From assembly GCA_021397835.1 (NCBI GenBank), contig JAJFZO010000344.1:5456001-5520000 (forward strand): 64,000 nt of DNA. The letters are read 5' to 3'. Shown one piece after another: positions 35,069 to 48,543 of this stretch. The number at the start of each line of letters is the position of its first letter. Position 1 is the stretch's first letter. Below the pieces are notes generated by a model. It did not search any database. It saw only the letters and a list, made by a program, of their open reading frames with translations, and had not been told where the DNA came from. The position numbers and the translations under genes are program-made. The DNA is from Moringa oleifera (lineage: Eukaryota > Streptophyta > Magnoliopsida > Brassicales > Moringaceae).

Positions 35069-35227
35069 TATATAAGTGTAGCAGTTGAAGGCACTGATTC
35101 GTTCAAGGTTCATTGGCGGAGAAACCGAACCGAATCGCCATCACGCGAAAAGCTAGTGCCTTAAAAAGGCATTTCTCAATCGTCACCTGAACGCTCGCTG
35201 TCTGTCTGAATCGAGAGATCTCTCAAG
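35069..35227 (+). promoter_or_regulatory. TATA box and first, non-coding exon of the plastid NAD-MDH gene
   Basis: TATATAAG at 35069-35076 sits in GC-richer DNA. Transcription would start near 35100. An untranslated exon would end at CTCTCAAG (35227) with donor GTTAGT, spliced to an acceptor near 36635 just before the ATG at 36645. A roughly 1.4-kb leader intron is inferred from splice signals and the TATA position. Confidence 0.55.
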
Positions 35228-36644
35228 GTTAGTTTTCGTCCATTGCGGTTGATAGAAGTTGTAGCTGTAAATCCGTTGTTATTATCAAGATCTGCTTCTC
35301 CGTTTCTCTTGCTCACCGAATTGGTGGACCTTGTCCAAAAGGTTTAAATTAATATTTATTCACCTCTAGATCTGGTGGTTTTTGGCTTTAGAGTGCGTTT
35401 TTTAATGTTTCTCATTAGGTGACCGAGAGCTTGGGTTATGTGCTTTTAATGCCTGTTTTTCTTTGTTTTTTGGATTTGCTTAATCTGAGTTAGATATTTA
35501 GTTAGTTCGATATTGATTGTTCTGTAGAAATGAAGTTCCATTGGCAATGTTTGGATATGCATGTTTGTTTCTGTGGAAAACATGCTTGGCTCTCGTCCCT
35601 TTTAAAATATTTTCAGTTCAAAGAGGAATTTATTACTTGCTGTTAACTTAGTGTTGGTATAAAATGAATGGAAGTAATTTATATATTTTTAGATTATTAA
35701 GCTTCTGATGGAAGTATGATTTCTGGGAAAAAATGCTCAAGTGACGTGAAATTTTTGGAACGAATGCTTCCAGGTTGAGATCCCTTAACTTGGAATCCTG
35801 ATTAATTTAGCCAAAGGCAAGGTCAAACATGACACCCTTATACTTTGGAACATGACAAAACTGGGCGTGTTTTATCTTTTGAATCTTATTAAATTAAGAA
35901 GCTATAGATGTCATAATATGATTAAAGAGGCATCATTGAATATGCATGATAAGGGACACAACGTATTTGTTTCTCAAAAGGAGTATCAGTTAGGCTAATT
36001 ACCTATGTTAAATTGCAGTTGTGCATCCTTCAGTTGTATGCATGTCAAATACAGGCTAATGAATTGCTCATAATGTTTTTCCTTGCTTGAGGTTCTGTAA
36101 AAACCTTCAATTATTTTAAGAGTTCCTTATGCATTTTTGTGTTCATTGAAAGCTGTGATTGATGCTCTGTAATTGTAGGATCTAAAAAAGAGAGAAAAAG
36201 AAGCATGTGACTTGCTAGATTCTTTTTCTCTTCTCGCGGTAGATTCCTAGTATGCATGTAGGCATTGCTGGCAGAATCAGCATTTAGATTCTTATATTCT
36301 TTACTAAAATTGTTATTGGTTTCCCCTGAGGACTGCAAACTTAACATGGTTGGTGGAGGTCAATGGAAAAGTTCATTCTTCTGGGTGTTAGCTTTTTAGA
36401 TAAGTTTTTATCCCTATTCAGCTTAATATTTCCATCGGTTGTGTTAATTTGAAAATAATTCTATTTGTTATTAAGTTTAAGCAGTTAGTCCTGTGAACGT
36501 GTTCTCCAGCCATGCTTTCCTATGTCATTGCTATTCTTTTCCGTACTGGAAATTTCTCACTCAAGTAAATCACAGAGGTGATTAATTAAGCTGTTTATCC
36601 CGCTAGGTTTTGAAATTCTTCTTTTTGCATCATAGAGTGCTAGG

Positions 36645-37880
36645 ATGGCAGCAACATCGGCAGCTATCTTTTCAATTGGATCAACTGTCTCTTTTGGTCC
36701 CAGGGCCAGCTCACAGGCACAGTGTAAGCCCTTGGGTGTGAGGTTCAACTTCAATAACTCACTTGCTAGTTTCGCTGGCTTTAAAGCAGCATCATCTGTG
36801 AGCCATGAATCAGAATCATCCTTCTTGGGCAAGGAAAGCAATGCAGCTCTCCGAAGCTCTTTTGCACCAAAAGCCCAGAAATCAGAGAGGTCTCAATATG
36901 GCCTGCAGCCTGTGGCGTCTTACAAAGTGGCTATTCTTGGAGCTGCTGGAGGGATTGGTCAGCCCTTGGCACTGCTAATCAAGATGTCCCCCTTAGTTTC
37001 AGTGCTGCACCTCTATGATATAGCAAATGTCAAGGGAGTTGCTGCTGATATCAGTCATTGCAACACTCCCTCTCAAGTTCTGGATTTCACTGGTGCCTCT
37101 GAATTGGCAAATTGTTTGAAAGGTGTGAATGTAGTTGTTATTCCTGCTGGAGTTCCAAGGAAGCCCGGTATGACCCGTGATGACCTCTTCAATATCAATG
37201 CCAACATTGTCAAGACCTTGGTGGAGGCTGTCGCTGATAACTGCCCTGATGCCTTTATCCACATTATCAGCAATCCAGTTAACTCTACTGTGCCAATTGC
37301 TGCAGAAGTTCTGAAGCAGAAAGGTGTCTATGATCCAAAGAAGCTCTTTGGTGTTACCACGCTGGATGTTGTCAGGGCAAACACATTTGTCGCCCAGAGG
37401 AAGAACCTTAAGCTCATTGATGTTGATGTTCCAGTTATAGGGGGCCATGCTGGAATAACTATTTTGCCCCTGCTGTCGAAGACTAAACCCTCCGTCAGTT
37501 TCACTGATGAAGAAGTTGAAGAGTTAACTGTCAGGATTCAAAATGCTGGAACTGAAGTTGTGGAAGCAAAGGCAGGTGCAGGGTCTGCGACACTATCAAT
37601 GGCATATGCTGCTGCACGTTTTGTCGAATCATCACTTCGAGCACTGGATGGAGATGGTGATGTCTATGAATGCGCCTATGTGGAGTCAAATCTAACTGAG
37701 CTGCCATTCTTTGCATCAAGGGTTAAACTTGGGAGGAAAGGGCTTGAAGCTTTGATTCAATCTGATCTCCAGGGACTGACTGAGTATGAGCAAAAGGCTC
37801 TTGAAGCACTTAAGCCAGAACTGAAAGCGAGCATTGATAAGGGAGTTGCATTTGTGCAGAAACGGACAGTGACTGCTTAG
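36645..37880 (+). CDS. Plastidic NAD-dependent malate dehydrogenase
   Basis: Single coding exon, 411 residues. Residues 1-90 are an N-terminal extension rich in Ser and Ala, as in plastid NAD-MDH. The Rossmann motif GAAGGIGQP starts at 99. Substrate-binding arginines lie in PRKPGMTR (R172, R178). Dimer and catalytic motifs are [27 protein letters not shown] and the catalytic His in GGHAG (H268). The reaction is malate + NAD to oxaloacetate + NADH. In plastids it supports redox balance in the dark and is needed for embryo and chloroplast development. It is closest to At3g47520 by gene order and intronless coding region. A leader intron is likely. The extension distinguishes it from mitochondrial and glyoxysomal MDHs. 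Confidence 0.97.
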   Translation: MAATSAAIFSIGSTVSFGPRASSQAQCKPLGVRFNFNNSLASFAGFKAASSVSHESESSFLGKESNAALRSSFAPKAQKSERSQYGLQPVASYKVAILGAAGGIGQPLALLIKMSPLVSVLHLYDIANVKGVAADISHCNTPSQVLDFTGASELANCLKGVNVVVIPAGVPRKPGMTRDDLFNINANIVKTLVEAVADNCPDAFIHIISNPVNSTVPIAAEVLKQKGVYDPKKLFGVTTLDVVRANTFVAQRKNLKLIDVDVPVIGGHAGITILPLLSKTKPSVSFTDEEVEELTVRIQNAGTEVVEAKAGAGSATLSMAYAAARFVESSLRALDGDGDVYECAYVESNLTELPFFASRVKLGRKGLEALIQSDLQGLTEYEQKALEALKPELKASIDKGVAFVQKRTVTA

Positions 37881-39060
37881 AATCAAGTATTTTTAAGTCT
37901 AACTTTGTTGAAATATATGGTTAAGAGAGGGATGACTAGTCTGGTTAATTTTGTTGTGGCTTTATCCTTGCATCATTACTTTCCAGTTTTGTAGAATCGA
38001 TGTTCTTTCCTTTCTTTTCTGATGATGAAGCAGAAAGCATGAAACCTAGAGTGGTACTTTGGTGTTGTAGATTCAGAAAATTGTAATCTTCATGAACTGA
38101 GAGTCTGTAGCAATTCGACGGATTTGGAATGAAATGGTTGGTGAACCAGTTTACTGTCAATGCTGTGGCAAATGGTTTCCATCTTACGCCAGCTTTTGAA
38201 CTGCAGCTTTCTTCTTGAAGTTCTGCTCATCTAAATTGAACTTGATAGACTTTTTGCGGCAAATGAAGTAGGCAAGTCCCTAATGGCACCAATCCGGCAA
38301 TGGAGCAATTGTATTAAATGCATTGCTTTTGTTAAAGGGTAAGAAGTAAAAATCCTAAAAAAAAGGTTATTCAAAAGAAGGGAACTAAAAGAGTAAAGTC
38401 CTCACTGCAAAAAAGTTAATTCGTTAATGCAGATTAAGAAGCTCAACTCAACTGCTGCCTTAAGTTGAAGATATCAAATTGATAAGTGGCTTCCAGTAGT
38501 TTTTGCCTTTGATTTTGTTTCTCCTCTCCCCTTGAGATTCTTCTGGCTGCAGCACCAGAGACTTTGCTGCCATTCAATCAACCAACTTCTCTGTCTAAAT
38601 CACACATGGTAAGTTTGCACCAAAACCGCCTTATTTTCATCTTCTTTTTCTCCGCTTATGAAGTAAGTTTCTTTGCCTTCGTTGTAGCAACCTGTACTCT
38701 TAGAGGAATCAAATTGCTAGTCCCATGAAACTCCTGATGCCAATGGTATGTCAAGGATTACTTCCAATATCAGTCCTCCTGGCATATGACCTTCCACAGT
38801 GGGTAAATGAAATTCTTCAAATTCTAATCAGCATTTGCAATCTTAACTACTGCAAAGAGAACAAGCTTGCAACTCATATGACATTTGATCAATGAATCAC
38901 AGAATCACCCATCAGAAATTGACTTTTCTGTTGGAACTAAGCAGGATTTCTTGCCAGGATCTATACAACCGGCAAATGTAACATTCAAGCAAGCCCTTCC
39001 ATTCCTTGGTTGACCATTTGCAATCTGTTCTGAGCTTGTAGTCTCCAACCTAAAATCTCC
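37881..39060. other. Convergent 3' region, MDH and PPR genes
   Basis: About 1.2 kb with the MDH 3' UTR up to about 38150 and the PPR gene's 3' side beyond. No further coding exon was recognised. Confidence 0.5.
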
Positions 39061-41007
39061 TTACCAATAGTCATTGCAGGAGCAGTGTCCTTCCCTGAAA
39101 TGATGAAACCGGGCACGATCTCTAATAATTACTTCTCGATTATAAACCTCTGAGAGAGTTTTTGCAAAATTGTGGCAATCAACACAAGTACGGAGATTCT
39201 TGGCCACCCTAATTGGTGTGCCAGGTGGAGTAGAAAGAACTCCAAAGGCAATGGCCAACTTCTCACTGTGATAAGAGAGTGCATAACCCTTCTGTTCTGC
39301 ACCTAAATTGTGCAATTCAGATGTTACCTCAGCAACATAACCAGCAATCTTTAGCTGCTGATTTATCTCATCCAACATGCCATAAATCTCATCCTTTTGT
39401 GGATGAGAAACATCATCTACCACAAACTCATGTACTACTCCTTTCAACTCGAGTGTGCTACAGCCAGGTGTGGTCTGTATTCCTTTCTCCTTCATAAACT
39501 TCCTCAGTTCTGTCACTTTCTCCCAGTTGCCAACTGCAGAGTATATATTCAACAATAGAACATAATCCCCAGCTTCTTCAGCCTTAAGCTCAATCAAATG
39601 GCCAACTACACGTTCACCAAGAGTAGCATGGCCATGAATCCTGCAAGCTCCCAGTAAGGTCCTCCATGTAGTTGAATCTGGCCTGACCTCCATAGATAAT
39701 ATAAGCTGATAAGCCTGATCAAGCGACCCCGCACGACCCAAAAGATCAACCATGCACCCATAATGGTGTATGTTAGGTCTTATCCCAAAATCTTTGCTCA
39801 TTTGATCAAAAAACATCATTCCTTCATCAACCAATCCAGAGTGGCTGCATGCAGAGAGAACTCCAGTGAAAGTCTGATCATCAGGCAAAACTCTCATCTT
39901 CTGCATTTCTCTAAATGCCTCAATAGCCTCTCTCCCATGACCATTCATTGCAAAACCAGAAATCATTGCGCTCCATGAAACCACACTTTTCTGTGGTATT
40001 CCTTTAAACACTGCATAAGCTTTATCCAAACACCCACACCGTGAATACAATGCTATAAGTGAATTACACAAACTAAGAGCATCACCATAGCCATGTTCAA
40101 CTATATATCTATGAACACCCTCACCAAATTCCAATGCGCCCAAGTTGGCACAGGCTTGGAGTACAAGCAAACAAGTTACATCATCTGGTTCACACCCACA
40201 TGCTGCACTCTTCATACTATCAAACAGGCGCAGAACATCCCGGGTCCGACCATTACGTATGTAACAAGAAATCAACACATTCCAAGCAACACTATCTTTC
40301 TGAGGTATCTCATCAAACACCTTGCATGCTTCATCACCCTTCTCACAAAGTGAATACAAATCCATCAAAGTAGTGAGCAGAAGACTATCCGATTGATGCC
40401 CATCTCTCAAAATCCTTCCATGAACCTGCATACTACCCATTAAATAGCGGAACTTTATACAACACTTAATAGCGAACGAAGACGATAACGGGTTTGCTGG
40501 CAAACCTTTTTGCACCATTTCGCGGTACAAATAAAACCCTTCCTCAGGTGAATCACTCATAGAATATGCTCTAATCATGGTGTTATACTGAGACACAGAT
40601 GGGTGTGGTATTTGAGAGAAAAATTGGGAGGAATAGCGCATGTCACGCTGCTGAGAGAGTGAAATGCGGGACAAAAAGTGGAACGAAACACTGGAGTCCC
40701 GAATGAAGGATGTACGGACGAGGTGAGCATGGACTTGTAGCAAGTGGGTCTTTTTGGTGCATGATTTAATGAGGGAAATCAAGTGGTCTTGTCTATGTCG
40801 TTGTCGTTCTCTTTGCCGATGCGGGCTCGACATGAGCTTCGCTTCTTTTTCCCTTTCATGGCGTTCTAATGGTACATCTGTCGGGTTCTCTGGATGAAGA
40901 GACGGAGACACGGCAGTGGTGAAACCAGAAATGGAGAGCTGTTGAAGGAGATGACGAGCGGGACAGGGATGATTCGTTTTGAGGAGGTGTGAATTTGATG
41001 CTGCCAT
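39061..41007 (-). CDS. DYW-type pentatricopeptide repeat protein (PLS class), predicted organelle RNA-editing factor
   Basis: Intronless, 648 residues, as usual for plant PPR genes. The N terminus is hydroxylated, Ala/Ser/His-rich and plausible as an organelle targeting peptide. Helical PPR repeats run from about residue 100 to 480 (for example VAWNVLISCYIRNGRTRDVL and VVSWSAMISGFAMNGHGREA), alternating P, L and S types. E/E+ motifs follow, then a complete DYW domain. This has the deaminase HxE (H580-S-E582), CVDC (C608, C611), HCSC and the terminal Asp-Tyr-Trp. The family edits C to U at specific organelle transcript sites. Here the target is unknown. It lies next to the MDH gene as At3g47530 does next to At3g47520. 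An internal Met near residue 58 (MSSPHRQRE) is an alternative start. Confidence 0.95.
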   Translation of the reverse strand: MAASNSHLLKTNHPCPARHLLQQLSISGFTTAVSPSLHPENPTDVPLERHEREKEAKLMSSPHRQRERQRHRQDHLISLIKSCTKKTHLLQVHAHLVRTSFIRDSSVSFHFLSRISLSQQRDMRYSSQFFSQIPHPSVSQYNTMIRAYSMSDSPEEGFYLYREMVQKGLPANPLSSSFAIKCCIKFRYLMGSMQVHGRILRDGHQSDSLLLTTLMDLYSLCEKGDEACKVFDEIPQKDSVAWNVLISCYIRNGRTRDVLRLFDSMKSAACGCEPDDVTCLLVLQACANLGALEFGEGVHRYIVEHGYGDALSLCNSLIALYSRCGCLDKAYAVFKGIPQKSVVSWSAMISGFAMNGHGREAIEAFREMQKMRVLPDDQTFTGVLSACSHSGLVDEGMMFFDQMSKDFGIRPNIHHYGCMVDLLGRAGSLDQAYQLILSMEVRPDSTTWRTLLGACRIHGHATLGERVVGHLIELKAEEAGDYVLLLNIYSAVGNWEKVTELRKFMKEKGIQTTPGCSTLELKGVVHEFVVDDVSHPQKDEIYGMLDEINQQLKIAGYVAEVTSELHNLGAEQKGYALSYHSEKLAIAFGVLSTPPGTPIRVAKNLRTCVDCHNFAKTLSEVYNREVIIRDRARFHHFREGHCSCNDYW

Positions 41008-43490
41008 TCTCTTAGCCCAAAGGCGGTTCCTCTGCGTTTTCTGCCGAAGTAGACGGAAGCATCAAACAGCACTGACTGCACAAGCCATTGGAATACTCCT
41101 TGGAACTACAGGAGCTGCATACTTGATATTAAATTGAATGACCCAACAATTACTTTATTATATAAAGTATATGATTACTTTGAGAATTGAAAATTACATT
41201 CTGAAATTAATTATTTTCTTATGAATTAAGTTATTAATGACGTAAAGATTATATCTTTTTATTGATAAGAGCAAAAGACTTTGAAAGATTATATATGGAA
41301 AATTCATACCTTTGACATTTTCTATGCCAAATATGTACACACCAACTACAATAATAATAGCTATTTATCATATAAACTTATAATCATATACGTTTATCAA
41401 ATTAGGGTTCATAAAAATTGTGATCCGTTCAATTTGTGAACTTATAATTCAAGTTTGATGCTTGAAAAAATTTAATGGACTTTTCAAATTAATGGACTGA
41501 GTTGAATATATTCATGTTCAAAATATGTGATTTATAATCTATCCATGATTGATAAGTAAAGCGTTTTGAGTCAACATGATATATGTTCATGTGGAGTCAA
41601 ATTAAAGGTGAATTATGGTTTTATATGTGAATATGAGATTTAACATGAAACATGATTTAAATATTTTTAAATCGTACTAAATCGTCTCATTTTGTGTTAG
41701 TATATTTTTAAAATTTATTTAAAAATATATATTTATTATAAAAATTAAATTTATTAATTTATATAAAAAATGAAAATATCAAATTTTTATTATAAATTGT
41801 TTTAAAATTATAATTTATAAATAAAGAATTATAATATATTCATATTATTTAAATTTTAATTTTTATAAAAAATATTGTTATTATAGATATTATTGAACTA
41901 AATGCCCTCATTTGCTTACTTAAGTCATCCTCTCTTGATGTATTTATTTGATTATTTTGCTCAAACAGTAAAAACCTAGAACCATTGGATCAACAAAATG
42001 GTATCCTATCTTGTATCACAATTATATAAATTAGGCAATTTGCACTGCTGCTGATCGTATGATTGATCAAGATAATGCAGTAAAATATATTTTTTATAAA
42101 TTTTATTAAATTAATATAATATTATAAAATATGGATCATCGTGTTAAAATATAAATCATCTTGTCATGTATTACATCCTCATGCTTTTAACAAAAACTAA
42201 TTTAATATATTTATAATATTAAATTGTATTTTAAGTTATATTATAATTTTAAATAATTTGTTAATAAAACAACTTTATTTTTATAAGTTCATAACTAACA
42301 ATAATATAATTACAAGTAAATTAGGTTTTTCTCTCCTTTTCAACCAACAAGAAGGCTATTTTTTCACTCTTCATTTTTCTCTCCCTTCCATCCCAACAAA
42401 TTAAATCTAAGCCTAAAATTATCGATAGATTTATCATTTGAAACCTTTTTATTATTATTTTTAATCAAATTTTGAGATATAAAAATAAAAATTTTCTATA
42501 TTATTTAATAATATAGTTACATAAAATTTAAAAACTTTGACTCATGCATTGATTATAGTTTTATAATCTAAGTTTTCAAATTTTATATATTTAATTTATT
42601 TAAAAAATAAGGGACCAAAATCATTTGGTGATAAAATCAATTATGCTTACCAGGTCGGTCAAGTGGATAAACTTCAATTATTTCATTTATCTATATTTAG
42701 TAATTAAACACAGAAAATATACATGAATAGTTTAATAGTATATAAATATTACTGTAGCAACAGTCTATAAATAATTTTGCAACTTGTTTATTTTTAAAAC
42801 AGTAAAAAAGTTTACAAATTATTTTCTTCGTCACTTTACTATCTAATCCAATGGGTTTAGTTTGGTTTATTTAATAAATGGATCAGAGTAAGATTTTTTA
42901 TTTTATAAGTGAATTAAATTATAAATTTTAATTTTTAAGTTGATCAAATATAATAAAATTTAGAAGTATATAAAAATAAAAAATAAAAAATTATTAATAT
43001 GTATATTTTTTAATTTATATATTTTTTTATAATTTAATGCATCTTATAAAAATAAAATTAATATATTTATTTTTAGTTAAATATTATTAATATTATTTAA
43101 ATTTAACAATGTATATTATTTGTTAATTTCATTGATTTTAATATAATATGTGGAAAAATATATTAAGTATATTATATATTTAGTATCTTCTAATTGAATG
43201 ATTTTTATATCAATTTTATTAGTATTTATTTTATACCATAGAATTAGTATATTTATTTATATTATTTTTAAAAAATATTAAACTAATTAATTAATTAGAT
43301 CCATTTATATATGATTTATTTATATTTTATTAATGATTTATTTAAATTTTATTAAATTAATTATATAAAATTTAATAAAATGATTTATCAATATAATCCT
43401 ACATAAAAAGGGGTGGGCAATTACAGATCGCATATTTTTAAATGAGTGAGCACTGTGAAAACCCCACTAAGGTTTATTAGGTCTGAATTT
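41008..43490. other. AT-rich gene-free region
   Basis: About 2.5 kb. The first 100-200 bases would be the PPR promoter. 41650-43400 is extremely AT-rich with no ORF of note and no clear terminal inverted repeats. Confidence 0.5.
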
Positions 43491-43499
43491 AAGTTATAA

Positions 43500-44362
43500 T
43501 TTCATGGGCCGGATCGGATCGGGCGGTTGCTGATCCTTTCGTCACTCCTTTCTTCTTCCTTCAAATATGGTTTTCCTCGTCCAAGAAGGTCCCAGGGACT
43601 GACACTGAAAAGAAAGCCTCCATTTTTTTTGAGTGGCGCGACACCTAGGGAACTCTCCAGCTTCAGAGCAGGTTTAATATTATTATGTATACCAACACTA
43701 TTTACACGCAGACATATGTAGATTGCTGTATTTGGTGTTCTTGCAAGGATCCCGTTATTGTGTCTATTCTGTGCTAGTTGGAAATGTGGGATCGATATAC
43801 AAAGTTTGTTATTTATTTGCCCGAGAGTGGATACGGGTTTAGAGCGTGGGTAGTGTTGGGTAGAAATTTACGTATTAGGTGAAAGTTTAGGAGTGTAAGC
43901 TCTCTGTTTGGTTGCTGAGAATTCCCTGGACCGGTTTACTTTCCAATTCTTTTTGGTGGGCGTGCGATAAATGATTCAATGAACACGAAGCAATTAACTC
44001 GTCAGCAGGAGTTGATGTGAGAGATTCAACTTGATTAATGTGTCGGTTTATCATTTGGGATGTTGATTGTGCGTAAGTTATTTGATGACTTGTCTCAGAA
44101 AGAGAGATTAAGACATCTTTTTCATTCTGTTAAATGTTGCCTTAGCTCTTCAGTAAAGATAAGAAATTCTCTTCAATATTTTGGCATTTGGATCAGTTTT
44201 ATCTTTGATTTATAGAAATTTATTTGTTCTGTTTCTTATGTTCTTTGTTAATATGCTTTCAAGTTTGGCCTATCCTTTGCTTAATTTTTAATTCATATCT
44301 TTTACTGTTAGCTCAGTGAGCTGGGTACTTAACTTCCAGTAGAATTTGGATGCTTTGAGTAG
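43500..44362 (+). other. Probable 5' UTR exon and leader intron of TEN1
   Basis: GC content rises at about 43500. A donor-like GAGCAG/GTTTAATA near 43671 and an acceptor (TTGAGTAG) at 44362, 11 bases before the ATG, suggest one untranslated exon and a roughly 0.7-kb leader intron. Inferred from splice signals only. Confidence 0.4.
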
Positions 44363-44373
44363 GTGGTGGCTTC

Positions 44374-45662
44374 ATGGCATCCTCTGCAATTAAATCTGGG
44401 CAATTGGTTACGTTACAAGACCTATACCCATCTTCTCCATTCTTTAAGGAAGGTGCTTCGCTTAGAGTAACTGGGAAGTAAGACTCTGCTTAACAAAAGT
44501 TTCTGGTTTCTTTACTGTTGGCATTTGTCCTTTCTCCTGGATGTTTACCTTCACTCTATTTTATTCTGGTTTCAGAGATTCTTTCTTTCTGATTTTTTTT
44601 TTAAATCTATTTTCAGAGATTAAGCAGTATTATTTTGGTAGGGCTAGAGGTAGTAGCTGTAAGGCTAGTGAAACTATATGGAAAAATGTTTTACACATTG
44701 TTGGATTGATTGTTGATGATCATAGGGTGGTGAAGCTGCAAGATTGTGAAAAGGGTAAACTGGAATTGAAGCAAAGGTGCAGGTTGTGATAGACATGGCA
44801 GAGACTTGATGTGCTACCTATTCTCTGGTGTCTATCGCAGTTGCAGTAATTTGGTGGCATGGTGGTACCTTACGTCGAATTAGGCACTGCAGGTGTAGGA
44901 TGATGGAAGTACCGATGCCCCATGAGAAGTGTGTGATGGTTATTACAGGGAGGTGGAGGAAAAGGTGTAGTAGAATTCAATTTAGAGTAGCTAATGATAA
45001 AGATAGTGTGGTAAATTTTCTCGAGGGGTTCGTGATCATGCAGTGGCGGCAAGTGGGTGGTGGTGATCTTGTTGGTAGATGAAGTTGTCTGCTATGGTGT
45101 TCTTGGTGGCATGGCAAAGATGGTCATCTTGTTGCTCTGAAGACAGTAGGATTAATATGGTTGTGCTGGTGTTTGTTATTGCTGTTCTTTAAATAATGGG
45201 TTTATGCCTCATCTGGTTGCGTGTAGGTTTTTGCTAATGATCCTCAATGTTGCGCCTTATATGCCCAGTTAATTTTCATGGGTGATTAAACATCTCATAT
45301 TTCTTTATAGGCTTCAAGAGTATTCTTTGGAGACTGCCATAGCTGTAGTAGCTGATGGAGGTACCATCCTGAAAATCGACACCGAGCACCTAAGGGACCT
45401 TGGCTTTCAAGTTGGCTCCATTTATCAGTTCATTGGTGAACTCCACATTCAACCTAACAACGAGGTAGATGGTTGGTTGATTCTCCCACCCACTCTCATA
45501 CACACCAGCAGGAGTTAATGTCTTTTCCTGTGTCGGTTCCAGGCAATCTTGCAGGCTCGTGTGGGTAGGAATGTGGATGGCATTGACCTCAACCTCTATT
45601 ATCAGTCTCTTCAGCTGTTAAGAAAGTTCCAAGCTGATCACATAAACAATCCAGCCACTTAA
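44374..45662 (+). CDS. TEN1: CST complex subunit TEN1 (telomere capping)
   Basis: Three coding exons: 44374-44477, 45311-45464 and 45543-45662, giving 125 residues (Arabidopsis TEN1 about 127). The protein is one OB-fold. Diagnostic stretches are LYPSSPFFKEGASLRVTGK at the N terminus, HLRDLGFQVGSIYQFIGEL in the middle and ARVGRNVDGIDLNLYYQSLQ at the end. Exons 2 and 3 together carry IQPNNEAILQAR across the junction. With CTC1 and STN1 it forms the nuclear CST complex that binds single-stranded telomeric DNA, protects ends and helps fill-in synthesis. The ATG is preceded by a likely leader intron. Nothing around it is functionally linked. Confidence 0.94.
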
Positions 45663-48543
45663 CATAGTTCATAAGTTGCTAATTTCAGGCTGGTCAGTCA
45701 ATTTTCATAGAGAAAGCTTCAGAAAGTGCAGTAAGTAGACCATTGAAAGTGAATTTTTCTTTCTTTAGTACTCGGTGATCTCAATGTTAAAACTGCTTTC
45801 CCGTCAAAATGTATGCTTCCAGTGAGTTTTTCTGCCATAATTGAGGTAGTGCAGCTGTTTTCCTCCCTATATCTATGGAACTCAGCTGATTTTTCCACCT
45901 ATGCAATTAGCAGCCAATGCTGCATGCGGGATAAGCATCGCACATTCTTCATTTTTTAAAATTCTGAGCCCTGGTCATCTTCCCGATTGGGCTTGATAAA
46001 TGGGCCATTTTGGTCTATACCCATTTTGATAAGGAACAGTGCATAGCATTCGGGTTGGGCTGGATGGTTAGGACTCAAATAATTATAAAAAAATAATAAT
46101 ATTTTTATTATTAATATATTTTTAAAATTATAAAAACAAATAAATTTTGTGTCAAATATTTTTTAAATTTAAATAATTGTTCATGCACTACTTTATTGTT
46201 TAATAATTTTTTGAAAATTTAAATGGTGTAATTTTTTAAAAAAATTAATGTTAAAAGATTTTAAAATTTTTTATAAATAATTTAAAGCTAGAATTTATTA
46301 TATAAATTTTTTAATTTAAATGTTTTTATTTTGTGAAAAATTTTAAGTTAAAATATTAAAACATAATTAAATTCATTCATACATTTGAAGTTTGAATTGA
46401 AAATGCATATAATTAAGATTGTTGTTTATTTTTGTCCATTGTTAAAAAAAATTAGGTTTTGGAATAATATAATGACAAATTTATTCTAAAAGTGGAATAT
46501 TTTATCAAAAAAGCTTTTGTAATTATAGAAGACATCTAAGCAATTCCAAGCAAAATAAGCATTGTGAAGCTATGAATTTCTTGGGCCAATTAGAATACAA
46601 CCCTTGATTTCTCATAAGCTGGATAGGTTTTGACTATATAGTATCAAATTCTATTGTTGAAATATTTTAAAATTTATTTAAATAAAATTTAAATTTAATT
46701 TATATTTATTATTTAATTTTAAATTATTTTTAATAATTCTAAAAATTTTGATAGTGTAAACTTTTTATAAAAAAAATCTTTGGTGATAAAAAATTTTGAA
46801 TTTTTTTTATATTAGGTCTAATATTACTTTTACATTTGTGAATAATTTTAAGTCAGATTCGTTGTTTCAATTTGAATATTTTAATTTTTAAATCATTTTG
46901 ATAAAGTTTAATTTGATCCAATTAATAGATTAATATTTGATTTAAATTTTTTAAACATCAAGATTCCATTTGACATATAAAATATAGTTCAAGATCTTAG
47001 ATAACTTTTTCCTTTATATTTATTTATGTTTGTAATTTTTTTTTTTGGAAACTTTATAACATTAATAATTTATTTTTCATATGATTTTTTTAAAAAAAAA
47101 TTTAATGCAGTATTTGTTATATTCAATTTATAATGTTTTTATCAACTTTCTCATACCTAAAAATTATAAATGACTAAAAATAGTTATAATTTAATTATTT
47201 TATAATAATTATTGAAACATTTACACATAATTAACAAGATATAATTAAAAGTTTGTGCATTGCATGATTGATAAAACATTCTCGATTGCCTTGGAAACTT
47301 TATATTACAGTACATAAGCATATAGTTAATAAAACTCTATTTTTATGAGCTATTTTATTAGAGCAGTTGTAGCGTTAATGTTTTAATTTTGTTTAATTTA
47401 AATTTTGTTAAAAAATTAAAACATGTAAACTAAAAATCTTATACAATAAATTTAAATTTAAAAATTTTTCTATATGTAAAGAAATGTTCAACCTGCTGTC
47501 ATAAAAAAATTTTAAATTTTTTAATGTTAATTTTCTAATTTTATTTTATTAAAAAATTAAAAAATTTATAAAGATGGTTTGCAAGTCAAAATTATTTAAA
47601 TTTTTAAAAGAGATTTGAAATAGATTACATGAAATTTATTTTAAAATATTTTGAGATATTTTAACTATAAAAATATAATTAAATTTTTATAATCGTTTAA
47701 GTCAAAATCTAAATTGAATTAAAATGAAACATTCTCTGGATTTGATTGTCTAGTGGATATTTTAGTTCAAATTATATCAAATTGAAACATTTAAGATAAA
47801 ATTATTTAATCAATGGATACATTAATGTTTAAATTAAAAAGTACATATAGTTTAAGGTTTTTTTTAATATTTATCGTAAGATATAAGAAAAATAAAGAAA
47901 AAAAAGGAATGAGAGTTTTTCTAGTTTTTTAATTTATTTTTTATTTCCAAATTGCTTTAAAAAAAATCTTCAAAATTTTAAAAGTAAGAGGGTAATTTGA
48001 TCTATGATCTATTTGAATATCAAATTAAATCAATTACTAAAAAATTTAATTTAAAAAGCAAGCTGACTATAACATTTATTTATTTTTCCTCTATTATGGA
48101 TTATAAGAAAATATAATTTTCTTCCCTTGATCACAAAATTAGTGTAAATTAATCTAATCATCAAGAAGATGATAATAAATTGATTTTCTTTGATGATCTC
48201 CTCTAGCTTTTTTAATCATCAAACATTAATTGTTAATTAATTGATTGTTCATAATTTGAAAAGGCAAGGAGGCTACTGTTACAGGTTTATTTTGACATTG
48301 AGGATGCATGATCTTCTTCACAGCAATTGCAGGAAAACAAGAGTTAAACCAAACAATAAGAACCTGAATTGCCAATCACTTCCACCGTTCTTTCAAAAAA
48401 GCTGTGATACATTTCAACCTGTCTGTAAAGATAACTTCAGCATCTTCCTTCACACTATCCATACTGTCTGTGTGAACCCTAGCAAATTAACTCACCATCA
48501 ACCATAGAGGAAAAAAGATAGAAAAGAACAGATGAAGCGAACC
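45663..48543. other. AT-rich convergent intergenic region, TEN1 and RKD
   Basis: 45663-46000 is TEN1 3' UTR. 46080-48240 is an AT-rich island with members of the dispersed repeat family (for example 46150-46380 and 46840-46930). 48240-48543 is probably the RKD 3' side. No gene was seen. Confidence 0.5.

Noticed and set aside
37880..39060. A chitinase gene expected near here from Arabidopsis order (At3g47540)
   Set aside because: No chitinase motif is visible between the MDH and RINGv genes. It is presumably an Arabidopsis-lineage insertion or lost here.
44541..45082. Two plus-strand ORFs (82 and 84 codons) within the TEN1 intron
   Set aside because: They lie between two confirmed TEN1 exons, lack homology and look like chance ORFs.
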